NCBI GenBank assembly: GCA_965230425.1
Contig: CBDDKW010000022.1
Coordinates: forward strand, 8,786-72,785
Direction of reading: 5' to 3'
DNA from: CBDDKW01 sp965230425
Lineage (GTDB): Bacteria > Pseudomonadota > Gammaproteobacteria > UBA1113
DNA length: 64,000 nt
The notes beneath the pieces are model-generated. The model was not told the DNA's origin. It did not search any database and saw nothing but the letters and a program-made list of their open reading frames with translations. The position numbers were made by a program, and so were the translations under genes. Of the stretch, positions 1-9,210 are shown one piece after another; within the stretch, counting starts at the first letter, position 1, and every line of letters starts with the position of its first letter.

Positions 1-2591
1 ATGGTTTCAGTATTTTCTATAGGTGGAGGTGAGTAGCTTGCATCGCCATCTTTTACGGGTAAATAGAGAATAAATTTGCTGCCTTTGCCTGCTTCACTCT
101 CTAAATCAATTTCACCACCTAATAAGTTAGCTAACTCTGTAGAGATAGACAGCCCTAAGCCGGTACCACCGTATTGCCTGCTGGTTGTGCCATCAGCTTG
201 CTGAAAAGATTCAAAGACTAACTTTTGTTTTTCTTCGGGAATACCGATGCCTGTATCAGAGACAATGAAAGCAATGGTCGATTCTGGTGTGAGTGAATTG
301 CGTTTAAATACTTTATTTTCTGGAGGACGGCAAATTTTAAAACGTACTTCGCCGACTTCGGTAAATTTAATGGCATTGGAAATTAAATTACGGATGATTT
401 GAGATACACGATGGTCATCTGTGTACATCATTTCCGGGACATTCTCACCAAGCTCGGTGACAAAACTGATATGTTTATCTTCAGCTACATGGCTAAAGTT
501 GATATCCGCACTTTTTAGGAATTCTTGGATCATGGTTTCATGGATATTGAGTTCGATCTTACCGGCTTCAACTTTGGCTAAATCGAGAATATCGTTAATC
601 AAGGTCAGTAAATCTTGCCCACTCTTTAGCATAATTTGTGCTGATTCAACTTGGTCTTCGCTTAAATTGTCATCTACATTATCTGCGAAAAGTTTTGCTA
701 ATATTAATAGACTGTTTAAAGGTGTGCGTAACTCATGTGACATATTGGCAAGAAATTCAGATTTATATTGACTGGCGCGCTCTAATTCTTGGGCTTTAGC
801 TTCTAGTTCATCACGGGCTTTATTAATTGCAATGTTTTTACTTTCAATCTCAGATTTTTGAGTTTCTAATTCTTTAGTACGTTCTTCCAGCTTGGTATTA
901 ATGGCACGTTGCTGTTCGTCTTTTAACCTTAACTCTTCCTCAGATGCTTTAAGAATTTGCGTTTGTTGTTCTAGCTCTTCATTGGCTGCGCGTAATTCTT
1001 CTTGCTGTGCTTGTAGTTTTTCAGTAAGCAATTTTGATTCGGAGTATAGCTTTTCTGTTAAGGTTTGTTGTTGTAATGTTTGAATTTGATTCGCCAGGAT
1101 AGGGGTTAACTGTTCTATATAGAGCATTTGTAATTGGTTAATTTGTGTGGTTGCAGCGATTTCCATGACACCAATTAATACATCTTCGTCAATAATAGGT
1201 ATTGCATAAATAGAGCTTGGGGTGGTTTGACTCGTACCTGTGGTAATGACGCAATCATTTGGCTTAACATTTTTTAAGAGAATTGCTTGTTTTTCTAAGG
1301 CAACTTGGCCAATGATGCCTTCGCCTATGTTGAACTCGCTGGCCAATGCGTCACGTTCGGTATACGCATAACTACCCAGTAATTTTAATGCTTCTGGTTC
1401 AGCATCGTAGACATAGATGGCACCGGTACCTGCATCTAAATAGCGGGTGATCGTGCTAATGGCGCGATTACAGAGTGTGGGTAAGTCACGAGTATCTGTA
1501 AGTTCCGCGGCTAATTGCGCCAAGCCATCTTTCAGCCAGTTTTGCTCGTCATTATGTGTTTTATTATTGCGCAATGTGACTGTCATGTTTTGCAGCGCAT
1601 TGCCTAGTGTGTCGGCATCAGAACGTGGTTTTACATCTGAACTATAATCACCCTCAGCAATAGCGTTGGCTTGATCGACAATTTGCGTGAAATTTTCTAG
1701 CATTTGATTCACAGTAATAGCAAGGCGGTCATCTTCACTTTTAATATTCACTCGATGACTGTAATCGCCCATCGCCATGCGCTCAGTGACTTTAGCGATA
1801 TCTTGGAAGGTATGCACCATTTCTGTCAGTGCTGCGCTTAATTGTTCGAATTCGGAAGTTTCTGTGATATTGATTTCTTGATCTAAGTCGCCTTTGGCGA
1901 GACTTTTGGCAATTTCAACTAGCCGGTAAACGGGTTTTGTTAGTGATTTTGTCAGTATCAGCGCTAACATACTACAGAGTATGACGCCAATAATAAGCAG
2001 GGCCCAGTCAGTGTAGAGTAGTTGATCGATCTGTTGTTTAAATTCTTGTATCCCGCCCATGACACGGTCGCGTTGGCTAGCGACAATTTCAGTTAATTGA
2101 GTTTTAATATTGGCTGAGGCGGGCACGGATTGATTGTTAAGGATTTCTCGAATTTGTGGCTTGCTGGCATTGGTTAATTGTAGAGCCTCGATCTTGTCTT
2201 GGGCTTTTTTAAGTCGGCCGAGTTCTGCGGTAATTTGGTTGAGGCGTTCTAAATTATTGCTATTAGTCCATTGGGCTGATAGTTGGTTCAGTTTGGTTAA
2301 AGAGGGTTGGATTGAATTAGACCAGGCAATGTCTCGTTCATCTTTATAACGTTCATCACCTGTGAGCAGCCAATTCTGCAGGGCAATGGTTGAGGCATTA
2401 AGACCATCAAGCAATTGCATGCCTGCTGCTGTGGCAGGGCTGCGTAATTCAATTAATTGGGTGGTGCGTTTTTCCACCTGCTGTACTTGCCAAATGGTGA
2501 TTAGTACCGCACCGATTAAGACGAGTCCAACTAAACCAAATCCTAACCCAACTTTAAATGCAAGACTATTTTCTTTTCTCCGCAGGCCCAT
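1..2591 (-). CDS. Hybrid-type sensor histidine kinase, 3' end outside window
   Basis: The open frame starts at 2591 behind a GGAG box and is still open at the window edge, giving at least 863 residues. Order: TM segment near residues 11-31, a periplasmic helical sensor region of about 150 residues, second TM near 185-207, HAMP (plus a second HAMP-like stretch), GAF domain around 375-500, long coiled coil about 500-605, HisKA with phosphoacceptor His about 619 in a FLANMSHELRTPLNS box, then HATPase with N box (QIIRNLISNAIKF), DTGIGI and GGTGLGLS. The frame continues past the ATPase, so one or more receiver domains probably follow. Inner-membrane signal-transducing kinase; the signal is unknown. 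It diverges from the small gene at 2876. Confidence 0.93.
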   Translation of the reverse strand, partial: MGLRRKENSLAFKVGLGFGLVGLVLIGAVLITIWQVQQVEKRTTQLIELRSPATAAGMQLLDGLNASTIALQNWLLTGDERYKDERDIAWSNSIQPSLTKLNQLSAQWTNSNNLERLNQITAELGRLKKAQDKIEALQLTNASKPQIREILNNQSVPASANIKTQLTEIVASQRDRVMGGIQEFKQQIDQLLYTDWALLIIGVILCSMLALILTKSLTKPVYRLVEIAKSLAKGDLDQEINITETSEFEQLSAALTEMVHTFQDIAKVTERMAMGDYSHRVNIKSEDDRLAITVNQMLENFTQIVDQANAIAEGDYSSDVKPRSDADTLGNALQNMTVTLRNNKTHNDEQNWLKDGLAQLAAELTDTRDLPTLCNRAISTITRYLDAGTGAIYVYDAEPEALKLLGSYAYTERDALASEFNIGEGIIGQVALEKQAILLKNVKPNDCVITTGTSQTTPSSIYAIPIIDEDVLIGVMEIAATTQINQLQMLYIEQLTPILANQIQTLQQQTLTEKLYSESKLLTEKLQAQQEELRAANEELEQQTQILKASEEELRLKDEQQRAINTKLEERTKELETQKSEIESKNIAINKARDELEAKAQELERASQYKSEFLANMSHELRTPLNSLLILAKLFADNVDDNLSEDQVESAQIMLKSGQDLLTLINDILDLAKVEAGKIELNIHETMIQEFLKSADINFSHVAEDKHISFVTELGENVPEMMYTDDHRVSQIIRNLISNAIKFTEVGEVRFKICRPPENKVFKRNSLTPESTIAFIVSDTGIGIPEEKQKLVFESFQQADGTTSRQYGGTGLGLSISTELANLLGGEIDLESEAGKGSKFILYLPVKDGDASYSPPPIENTET

Positions 2592-2875
2592 GCTATCTCC
2601 AAACAGTCATTGAGGCTTTTCAGTTATCCTCGTTGGTCTTACTTGATTCTCTACACTTGCTAGCATTCCATTAAATTGATGAATCATTATGCAATAAATG
2701 TACCAAATCCATGAATTTGGCAGTTTTCCATGCTCAACAGTGCTTATTTACCCCCTGTATCTATCAGAGTATAGCTAATTTCTTATGGCTTGCTGTTGCA
2801 TTTCGTCAGTGCATTTTGTAATAATAATCAATGCTATCTGTGTGGTAGCTCATATACTAAACAAGGGAGATGCGT
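2592..2875. other. Intergenic region between divergent genes
   Basis: AT-rich spacer of about 280 bases separating the kinase (leftward) from the small membrane protein gene (rightward). It must hold promoters for both, but I see no convincing -35/-10 pair, RNA gene or repeat. Confidence 0.5.
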
Positions 2876-3067
2876 ATGTGTGGTAAAGTAATGGCGATAG
2901 TGTTTATTGTCGTCGCAGTATTAATGGGTCTTTTAGCTTGTGCATTACCAAGTGACCACTTATCAAAAGTGATTCTGGTGGCGAAATTCTTTGATGTGAT
3001 GTTGCCTATTCTTGGTGTGGGGGCATTGCTCAAATATATTACGACTTGTACAAGAAAATCAGATTAG
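2876..3067 (+). CDS. Small two-helix membrane protein of unknown function
   Basis: About 63 residues, beginning MCGKVMAIVFIV. Two hydrophobic stretches (roughly residues 4-24 and 32-53) and a short basic tail ending TRKSD make it a likely inner-membrane protein. An ATG at 2870 directly abuts the AAGGGAG ribosome site at 2863-2869; the ATG at 2876 has normal spacing and is preferred. No family recognised. It is followed by a strong hairpin and then pcm. Confidence 0.6.
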   Translation: MCGKVMAIVFIVVAVLMGLLACALPSDHLSKVILVAKFFDVMLPILGVGALLKYITTCTRKSD

Positions 3068-3074
3068 TCATTTG

Positions 3075-3103
3075 CTTGCCAGGCTTCTTTGAAGCCTGGC
3101 AAG
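3075..3103 (+). terminator. Perfect 13-bp hairpin between small gene and pcm
   Basis: Arms 3075-3087 and 3091-3103 are perfectly complementary with a 3-nt loop. Only a weak U-rich tail (TTATTAT) follows, so it may be an attenuator or RNA-stability element rather than a full terminator. It ends ten bases before the pcm start codon, and no Shine-Dalgarno sequence is visible between the hairpin and that ATG. Confidence 0.6.
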
Positions 3104-3113
3104 TTATTATGGC

Positions 3114-3731
3114 ATGACGCTTTCACCTCAACAATTACTCGTTGCCCAATTAAGGGCACAAGGTATTTCCAATCAATCTGTGCTTGATGCTGTCGCGCAC
3201 ACACCTCGTGAGCATTTCATTAGCAGTGATTTAGCTGCTTATGCTTATGGTAACAATGCCTTGCCGATAAATTGCCAGCAAACTATTTCTCAGCCTTACA
3301 TTGTTGCCTTAATGACTCAAGCCTTATTGGCGGACCATCCTTGTCACCGTGTCTTAGAAATTGGTACGGGCTCAGGTTATCAAGCTGCAGTATTATCTGA
3401 ATTAGTGAATGAGGTTTATAGTGTTGAGCGTTTGCCTAAGTTACATGAACAAGCGCAGCAGGTATTAACAGCATTGAGCTATGATAATGTATTTTTAAAA
3501 TTAGGTGATGGCAGCCAAGGCTGGGCTGAGCATGGACCTTATGACGGGATTATTGTCACCGCTGCTGCGCATGAATTGCCAGCCTTACTCGTCAGCCAAC
3601 TTGCTGAGGGCGGGCACTTGATTATTCCATTGCAGGAGCATGATGGCCAAAAGTTATACCAATTTACTAAGCTGGGTGGACAGTTACAACAGCATTTCTT
3701 AGAGCACGTGGTATTTGTGCCTCTGCTTTAG
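3114..3731 (+). CDS. pcm: Protein-L-isoaspartate O-methyltransferase
   Basis: Repairs age-damaged proteins by SAM-dependent methylation of L-isoaspartyl residues in the cytoplasm. 205 residues, close to the 208 of E. coli Pcm. The N-terminal pattern LRAQGI...VLDAVAHTPREHF, the NNALPI...QTISQPYIVALMT block and the SAM-binding LEIGTGSGYQ at residues 81-90 are all family hallmarks. The start has no clear ribosome site, but the N terminus aligns with the family. Convergent with mazG, leaving five bases between stop codons. Confidence 0.95.
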   Translation: MTLSPQQLLVAQLRAQGISNQSVLDAVAHTPREHFISSDLAAYAYGNNALPINCQQTISQPYIVALMTQALLADHPCHRVLEIGTGSGYQAAVLSELVNEVYSVERLPKLHEQAQQVLTALSYDNVFLKLGDGSQGWAEHGPYDGIIVTAAAHELPALLVSQLAEGGHLIIPLQEHDGQKLYQFTKLGGQLQQHFLEHVVFVPLL

Positions 3732-3736
3732 CATTA

Positions 3737-4513
3737 TTAGCCTTGGGTTTTACTTTCTTGCCAAAGCGCTTCCATGGTTTCCAAATCAACTTCATCGACA
3801 GTTTGCTGACGCGCTTGTAATTGTGTTTCTATATATTCGAAGCGTTGGATAAATTTTTGATTTGCTGATTGTAGTGCATCTTCTGCATGACTATTTAATT
3901 TTCGGCATAGATTAATAGCACAAAATAGGATATCGCCTAACTCACTGCGGACATTGTCAGCATTAATAGATTCTGGATCTTGTAGCTCAGCTTCTAGTTC
4001 GGTGATTTCTTCTTGTAATTTTTCTATGATAGGTTCTGCAGAAGGCCAGTCAAAGCCTACCTCGGCAGCGCGGGCTTGTAATGTGTGTGCACGCAAATGG
4101 CTAGGCAGATGACAAGGCACATTAGCAAGGGTGCCTTGAGGCTGTTGTTCTTTTTGTTTTTGTTGTTGCCAATGACTATGGACTTCCTCTGCTGTTGCCG
4201 ATGTCAAGCTAGCATTAAGGATGGGATTTCTACGGTAATGTTTATCAACGCTGGCTTGCGCTATTGTATTCAGATCGAAAAGTCCCTGTTCCTTGCCGAT
4301 TTGAGCGTACATGGCAAGATGATAAAATAGGTCGCCTAATTCATCGATGAGTGCTTGGGTATTATTGGCGGCAACACTGGCAGAGATTTCATGGGCTTCT
4401 TCCAGCGTATAGGGCGCAAGCTTTGCAAATGTCAGTTGCTGCGTCCACGGACAGCCATTATCAGCGGCACGTAATTGGGCAACCATAGCGAGTAATTTTT
4501 CAACGGCATCCAT
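3737..4513 (-). CDS. mazG: Nucleoside triphosphate pyrophosphohydrolase MazG
   Basis: Hydrolyses NTPs to NMP and pyrophosphate. 258 residues with two tandem MazG folds. The first carries EEAHE followed by ALIDELGDLFYHLAMYA, the second EEITELEAEL followed by VRSELGDILFCAINL, supplying the acidic metal ligands. Its ATG overlaps the relA stop codon by one base (TAATG), implying translational coupling. In E. coli MazG also sits downstream of relA and lowers (p)ppGpp, so the coupling makes functional sense. Confidence 0.95.
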   Translation of the reverse strand: MDAVEKLLAMVAQLRAADNGCPWTQQLTFAKLAPYTLEEAHEISASVAANNTQALIDELGDLFYHLAMYAQIGKEQGLFDLNTIAQASVDKHYRRNPILNASLTSATAEEVHSHWQQQKQKEQQPQGTLANVPCHLPSHLRAHTLQARAAEVGFDWPSAEPIIEKLQEEITELEAELQDPESINADNVRSELGDILFCAINLCRKLNSHAEDALQSANQKFIQRFEYIETQLQARQQTVDEVDLETMEALWQESKTQG

Positions 4514-6735
4514 TAGTATTTCCCTGCATTTGAGCGTGATACTGTGATCATATTTTCAATGCGTTGTAGGCGATGTATAATGAATTCTAGTGCTTCCAGA
4601 TCACTAATTTCAATCGTTAAATAAATCGTTGCAACTTGACTCGTATCAATACTGGTCGTGAGTGCTAATAAACTAATGCGCTCATTCACCAATGTTGCAG
4701 ATACATCTTTTACAAGCGAAGGGCGGTTATGAGCTTGTAGAATTAAATCCACAGAATAGGTTTGATTTTTTGTATTGCTCCATTGTACATTGAGAATGCG
4801 ATCTTGATTTGGCGAGCGTTGTAGATTGGGGCAGTCACGGCGGTGGATGGAGATCCCACGGCCATGAGTGACAAATCCAGCGATATCATCCCCGGGCAAT
4901 GGTTTGCAGCACTTAGCTGTGTGCGTGAGTAAATCATCTAAACCTTCAATACTGATATCATTGTGTGAGGTTTTGCCAGTGGCTTGAGGTGAAGCCAATG
5001 TTGGTTGATCTTCATCTGCTGGTGTTTGCGTTTTTGTTTGGTTTTGCTCAATGCTATTAACCACTTGCTGTAGCCGTACATCACCATTAGCAATCGCGGC
5101 ATAGAGATCATTAGTCGTTTGTAAGTTATAACGCTGTGCAATGGGTTGTAGTTGCGGACATGTCATACCGCGTTTTTGTAATTCATGTTCTAAGGCATGT
5201 TGGCCTTCAATGACATGCTTATCGTAGTCTTGTTGCTTGAACCAATGTTGTACTTTTGAGCGGGCGCGGTGGGTTTTTAAGTAACCACTGTGTGGGTTCA
5301 GCCAATCGCGACTGGGCGCAGGGTGGCGGCCAGTAAGCACTTCCACTTGTTCGCCAGTTTTTAATGCATAAGTTAGTGGGACAATCTTGCCATTGACTTT
5401 AGCGCCACGGCAGCGATGACCTACTTCACTGTGAATATGATAGGCGAAGTCTAAGGGCGTTGAATTAGCTGGTAAGTCGATAATTTCACCGGCTGGGGTG
5501 AATACATAGCTACGATTACTGAAGATTTTTTGCATTTGTAAATTATCTTGAGACGGATCTTCGCCCGTTAATTCTTGCTGCCATTCGAGTACCTGACGTA
5601 GCCAAGCAATTTTTTCTTCATAATCGCTTTGTTGTTGGCTGCCTTCTTTATACTTCCAGTGTGCAGCAACTCCTAATTCTGATTCTTGGTGCATATCAAA
5701 GGTACGAATTTGTACCTCTACATTGCGTTGTTCAGGTCCCTTCACTGCCGTGTGTAAAGAACGGTAACCATTGGCCTTTGGATTGCTAATGTAGTCATCG
5801 AATTCATCAGGAATATGCTCCCATAAATCATGAATGGCACTTAATACAGTATAACAATCTTCAATTTTTGGTACTAAGACGCGCACAGCACTAACATCAT
5901 AAATTTGGCTGTAGTCGACATCTTTACGGCGCATTTTACGATAAATGCTATAGATGTGTTTTGCACGCCCGGCAATTTCGAATTTTGTGATACCCGCATC
6001 TTGTACTTCTTGCTCGACGCGCATGACAACATTGTTAACGTATTTTTCACGGTCAATTCGGCGTTGATCTAATAATTTGGCTAACTCTTTATATGCATCT
6101 GCTTCTAAGTAGCGGAAAGCTAGGTCTTCTAATTCCCATTTTAAATGGCCAATGCCTAAGCGATTGGCTAGGGGTGCATAGATTTCCATGGTTTCTTTTG
6201 CAACTTGTTGTTGTAATTCATGATCGAGCTTGCTGGCGGCGCGGATCACGGTGGTGCGTTCAGCTAGTTTGATGAGGACAACACGGACGTCTTCTACCAT
6301 GGCCAGCAGCATTTTGCGTAAATTATCAATATAAACGTTGTTCTGTAGGTTTCGTTGGCGTGAGGGCAGGCTATGAATAGCATCCATTTGTAAGGCGCCA
6401 CGGATTAAATGAGCGATGGTATCTGAAAATTGTTCACGAATATCCTCTAAGGTGAGGTCAGTATATTCAATTAATCCGTATAACATACTTGCAGCAATGG
6501 TTTCTGCATCTGCATGTAAGTCAACAAGTAGCTCAGCAAGCGCTAAACCCTGTTGTAAGCAAGAGCGCTGGGTGATGGTGGTGACTTCATCATCATAGAC
6601 AATAGCTAGCGCACAGGCTTGGTGAATAACACCAATTTGCTTGTTAGTGTATTTCTCAGCGAGGTAATCGAGCCAAGGTTCTAAGTCAATGCTACCGTCA
6701 GCATTTAAATAAGGGTGTTCTTTTCGTTTAACCAT
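4513..6735 (-). CDS. relA: GTP pyrophosphokinase (RelA-type ppGpp synthetase)
   Basis: Synthesises the stringent-response alarmone (p)ppGpp on stalled ribosomes. About 740 residues (E. coli 744). The N-terminal HD hydrolase fold is present but degenerate: GLIEYTD stands where active enzymes have HDVIEDT. The synthetase carries EFDDYI at about 311-316, the EXDD form typical of synthetase-only RelA rather than the RXKD of bifunctional SpoT. TGS (about 400-460), a Cys-rich zinc-finger region (CCKPLPGDD) and a C-terminal ACT domain follow. The ATG at 6735 has an AGGA box; the ATG at 6771 does not. Overlaps the rlmD end by 8 bases. Confidence 0.96.
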   Translation of the reverse strand: MVKRKEHPYLNADGSIDLEPWLDYLAEKYTNKQIGVIHQACALAIVYDDEVTTITQRSCLQQGLALAELLVDLHADAETIAASMLYGLIEYTDLTLEDIREQFSDTIAHLIRGALQMDAIHSLPSRQRNLQNNVYIDNLRKMLLAMVEDVRVVLIKLAERTTVIRAASKLDHELQQQVAKETMEIYAPLANRLGIGHLKWELEDLAFRYLEADAYKELAKLLDQRRIDREKYVNNVVMRVEQEVQDAGITKFEIAGRAKHIYSIYRKMRRKDVDYSQIYDVSAVRVLVPKIEDCYTVLSAIHDLWEHIPDEFDDYISNPKANGYRSLHTAVKGPEQRNVEVQIRTFDMHQESELGVAAHWKYKEGSQQQSDYEEKIAWLRQVLEWQQELTGEDPSQDNLQMQKIFSNRSYVFTPAGEIIDLPANSTPLDFAYHIHSEVGHRCRGAKVNGKIVPLTYALKTGEQVEVLTGRHPAPSRDWLNPHSGYLKTHRARSKVQHWFKQQDYDKHVIEGQHALEHELQKRGMTCPQLQPIAQRYNLQTTNDLYAAIANGDVRLQQVVNSIEQNQTKTQTPADEDQPTLASPQATGKTSHNDISIEGLDDLLTHTAKCCKPLPGDDIAGFVTHGRGISIHRRDCPNLQRSPNQDRILNVQWSNTKNQTYSVDLILQAHNRPSLVKDVSATLVNERISLLALTTSIDTSQVATIYLTIEISDLEALEFIIHRLQRIENMITVSRSNAGKY

Positions 6736-8089
6736 GGTTGGTCCTAACAAATAAAGCAATGGATTCAACATGTGCAGTGTGCGGAAACATATCCATCACA
6801 CCGGCACTGACTAGTTGGTAACCATGTGCAATAATAATTGCTGTATCACGTCCCAAGGTTGCTGGGTTACAGGATACATACACAATCCGCTCTGGCTGCT
6901 GAATGGGTAATAACTGTTTCAGTAATGCATCTGCGCCACTGCGGGGTGGATCTAATAATAGCTTATTGATGGGTAATGGCTCATTTATGAGAGATTGAGT
7001 CCAACTTTCTTTACTGAGGTCTTGCGTTAAATCTGCACTATAAAATGTTGTATTACTTATTTGGTTGAGCGCAGCATTATATTCAGCCCGTTCAACCATG
7101 GCACCGTCGCCTTCAACGCCGGTTACATGAGCTGCATATCTTGCCATGGGTAAAGAAAAGTTGCCTAAACCACAGAAAAGATCAAGCACATGGTCTGATG
7201 CTTTAAGCTCTAGTAGTGCAATGCTGCGATCGATCATTTGTTGGTTGATATGGGGATTAATTTGAGTAAAGTCAGTGGCTTTAAAGTGCAATGCTATATT
7301 GTGTTTTGCTAAGCTATAAGATAAATAGTCATTATTATCCTGAGGATAAAATTTGTTAATCGTCTTAGGACCACCTGGTTGTAAGTAAATATCCAGTTGG
7401 TGCTGCTTAGCAAATGCCGTTAATAATGCTTGATCATTATCGCTTAAGGGCACTAAATGCCGAATAATCAGTGCGCAGCTTGCTTCGCCGACGGCTGTTT
7501 CGATTTGCGCAATTTTGTCGGGGCATGAAAACTGTCCGATTAAGTCACTTAAAGGAGTAATCAATTCATTGAGTGGGGGAGCAAGTATTTCGCATTGCTC
7601 TAAGTTTGCTAAATAGCGACTATTTTTTTCACGAAAGCCTACTAAGACTTTACCTTTCTTGGGTACGTGGCGGACACCGAGTCGAGCTTTGTGTCGGTAT
7701 TGCCAGGAGGGACTGCTAAGTGGCTCAAGGCAATGTTGTGGCTGTGTGCCACCTTGATGTTGTAAATGTTCGAGTAACACGGCTTGTTTATGGTGAATTT
7801 GTTGTTGTGGATGCATATGCTGCAAGCTGCAACCCCCACAAAAATCTACGTGCTTACACTTTGCTGTGACGCGATGAGGTGATGCCTGTTGTACCTCTAA
7901 TGCCTCACCTTCATCATAGCGACTGCTAACATAGGTATATTTAAAGGTGACCTCTTCTCCAGGCAAAGCTGCATTAATAAAAGTTGTTTTGCCGTTAATA
8001 TGAGCAATGCCTCGGCCTTCATGACTTAAGTTGTCAATATGTGCCTGTTGCGGTTCTGTTGGGAGAGGTTTACGTCTGCGTCTACTCAT
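6728..8089 (-). CDS. rlmD: 23S rRNA (uracil-1939-C5)-methyltransferase
   Basis: SAM-dependent methylation of U1939 in 23S rRNA. 453 residues: N-terminal TRAM RNA-binding domain, Fe-S cysteine cluster (CKHVDFCGGCSLQHM plus a later Cys), SAM motif LDLFCGLGNFSLPMA and the catalytic loop VYVSCNPATLGRD. The cysteine cluster and the RlmD-relA neighbourhood, also seen in E. coli, favour RlmD over RlmC. Its ATG overlaps the upstream exonuclease stop as TAATG. Confidence 0.94.
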   Translation of the reverse strand: MSRRRRKPLPTEPQQAHIDNLSHEGRGIAHINGKTTFINAALPGEEVTFKYTYVSSRYDEGEALEVQQASPHRVTAKCKHVDFCGGCSLQHMHPQQQIHHKQAVLLEHLQHQGGTQPQHCLEPLSSPSWQYRHKARLGVRHVPKKGKVLVGFREKNSRYLANLEQCEILAPPLNELITPLSDLIGQFSCPDKIAQIETAVGEASCALIIRHLVPLSDNDQALLTAFAKQHQLDIYLQPGGPKTINKFYPQDNNDYLSYSLAKHNIALHFKATDFTQINPHINQQMIDRSIALLELKASDHVLDLFCGLGNFSLPMARYAAHVTGVEGDGAMVERAEYNAALNQISNTTFYSADLTQDLSKESWTQSLINEPLPINKLLLDPPRSGADALLKQLLPIQQPERIVYVSCNPATLGRDTAIIIAHGYQLVSAGVMDMFPHTAHVESIALFVRTNHG

Positions 8090-8865
8090 TATGCGGTCTC
8101 AAAATTATCTAAGAATTCATTTAAATGGGGTTTGTTTTCAGCTTTTAAAGTCTCATGGACTAAATTAATTTCATTGGTATAACTAACGCTATTTAGTTTG
8201 CCGCGTATGAGTTCAAAACGTAAATAAACTAAGTAAGTGTTTAACACATCAGTTTCACAATAATCGCGAATTGCGCCTATATTACCAGCATGGTATTGGT
8301 CCCATACTTTGTCACCACTCATGCCCATTTTACCAGGGAAGCCAAGTAGGGTAGCTATTTTATCAAGTGGTGCATTAGCTCGTGTTTGATAACCAGCAAT
8401 GACATCCATTAAGTCTGTGTGGCGATCATGAAAGCGGTTTAAATAATTGTTCCAACGAAAATTATTATCGTCGTTACCGGTGTCCCAATAACGTGGTGCG
8501 CAAACACCATGAAGCAGGGCACGGTAATGGATCACAGGAAGATCAAAACCGCTACCATTCCATGATACTAATGTTGGTGTGAATTTATCAATCCCAGCAA
8601 AAAAGCGCTCTAATAATTCTTGCTCGGATGCATCGGTATCGCCTAGTGACCATACTTTTAATTTATCGTGACTACGTAGTACAACTGAAATAGCCACAAT
8701 GCGTTGTAAGTAATGCGGCAGAAAATCACTACCTCCGGTTTGTTGTCGACGTAGTTGTTGCATGGCAGCAACTACATCGGTGTCAGCTAAATCTTGTAAA
8801 CCGTATAATTTTTTCCCGGCCTGAATGTCAGGAATAGTTTCAATATCAAAAACAAATATATTCAT
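8089..8865 (-). CDS. Predicted 3'-5' exonuclease, PolB-like DEDD family
   Basis: 258 residues of a stand-alone exonuclease domain related to the proofreading domain of family B DNA polymerases. Catalytic motifs visible: ExoI FVFDIETIPD at the N terminus, ExoII SWNGSGFDLP, ExoIII YCETDVLNTYL. Substrate unknown; DNA or RNA trimming is inferred from the family. The ATG at 8865 follows AGAGAA at good spacing, whereas an in-frame ATG at 8892 has no ribosome site. First gene of the four-gene minus-strand run ending in mazG. Confidence 0.88.
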   Translation of the reverse strand: MNIFVFDIETIPDIQAGKKLYGLQDLADTDVVAAMQQLRRQQTGGSDFLPHYLQRIVAISVVLRSHDKLKVWSLGDTDASEQELLERFFAGIDKFTPTLVSWNGSGFDLPVIHYRALLHGVCAPRYWDTGNDDNNFRWNNYLNRFHDRHTDLMDVIAGYQTRANAPLDKIATLLGFPGKMGMSGDKVWDQYHAGNIGAIRDYCETDVLNTYLVYLRFELIRGKLNSVSYTNEINLVHETLKAENKPHLNEFLDNFETA

Positions 8866-8971
8866 AGTTATGTTCTCTGTAGTGTTAACCATGCGATGAT
8901 AAGTAATTCGGTTATATTCATTACGCTAAAAATACTTATCTTTGTATGTGCGTTTTACACTTTTTCAGCGC

Positions 8972-8995
8972 AAAAAAAAACTCGCAAATAGCGAG
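8972..8995 (-). terminator. Terminator of 6S RNA (bidirectional)
   Basis: Stem CTCGC/GCGAG (8981-8985 with 8991-8995). On the minus strand it is followed by nine T at 8972-8980; on the plus strand it also runs into a T tract at 8997-9003. It starts about ten bases downstream of the 3' end of the 6S RNA. Confidence 0.85.
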
Positions 8996-9003
8996 CTTTT
9001 TTT

Positions 9004-9176
9004 AAGAGTGTCTTCGATAACTACACATCTAAGAACCCACTTGACTCAGCAGGTGGAAACGGGCTGTTATGTATTAGGCTTCCTACTACGTGGTAGGCTT
9101 GCTCACAGCATAATCGAGCTCAAATCCTATCTTAAAATAAAACGGCTCAAAAATGTTGTAGCCTCAAAAACACTCA
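9004..9176 (-). ncRNA. ssrS: 6S RNA
   Basis: Regulator that binds sigma70-RNA polymerase holoenzyme. Read on the minus strand, about 172 nt. The ends pair: GAGUGU (9170-9175) with ACACUC (9006-9011), continued by UUUUGA/UCGAAG and CUACA/UGUAG, giving the long closing stem. Blocks shared with E. coli 6S in the same order are UGAGCCG (9143-9149), GUGAGCA (9100-9106), GAAGCCU (9076-9082) and a CACCU...AAGUGGGUUC hairpin region on the 3' side of the bubble. It has its own promoter and terminator. No folate-cyclo-ligase gene is adjacent, unlike in E. coli. Confidence 0.9.
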
Positions 9177-9182
9177 ACATCT

Positions 9183-9210
9183 ATTCTAATGGAATAAAAT
9201 AAATTAGCAA
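9183..9210 (-). promoter_or_regulatory. Sigma70 promoter of 6S RNA
   Basis: Minus strand: -35 TTGCTA (9205-9210), 16-bp spacer, -10 TAGAAT (9183-9188). The predicted start near 9176 coincides with the 5' end inferred from pairing of the RNA ends. Confidence 0.7.

Noticed and set aside
8942..9202. 86-residue rightward ORF
   Set aside because: Lies antisense to the 6S RNA and its terminator, has no ribosome site and low-complexity content; explained by the RNA gene.
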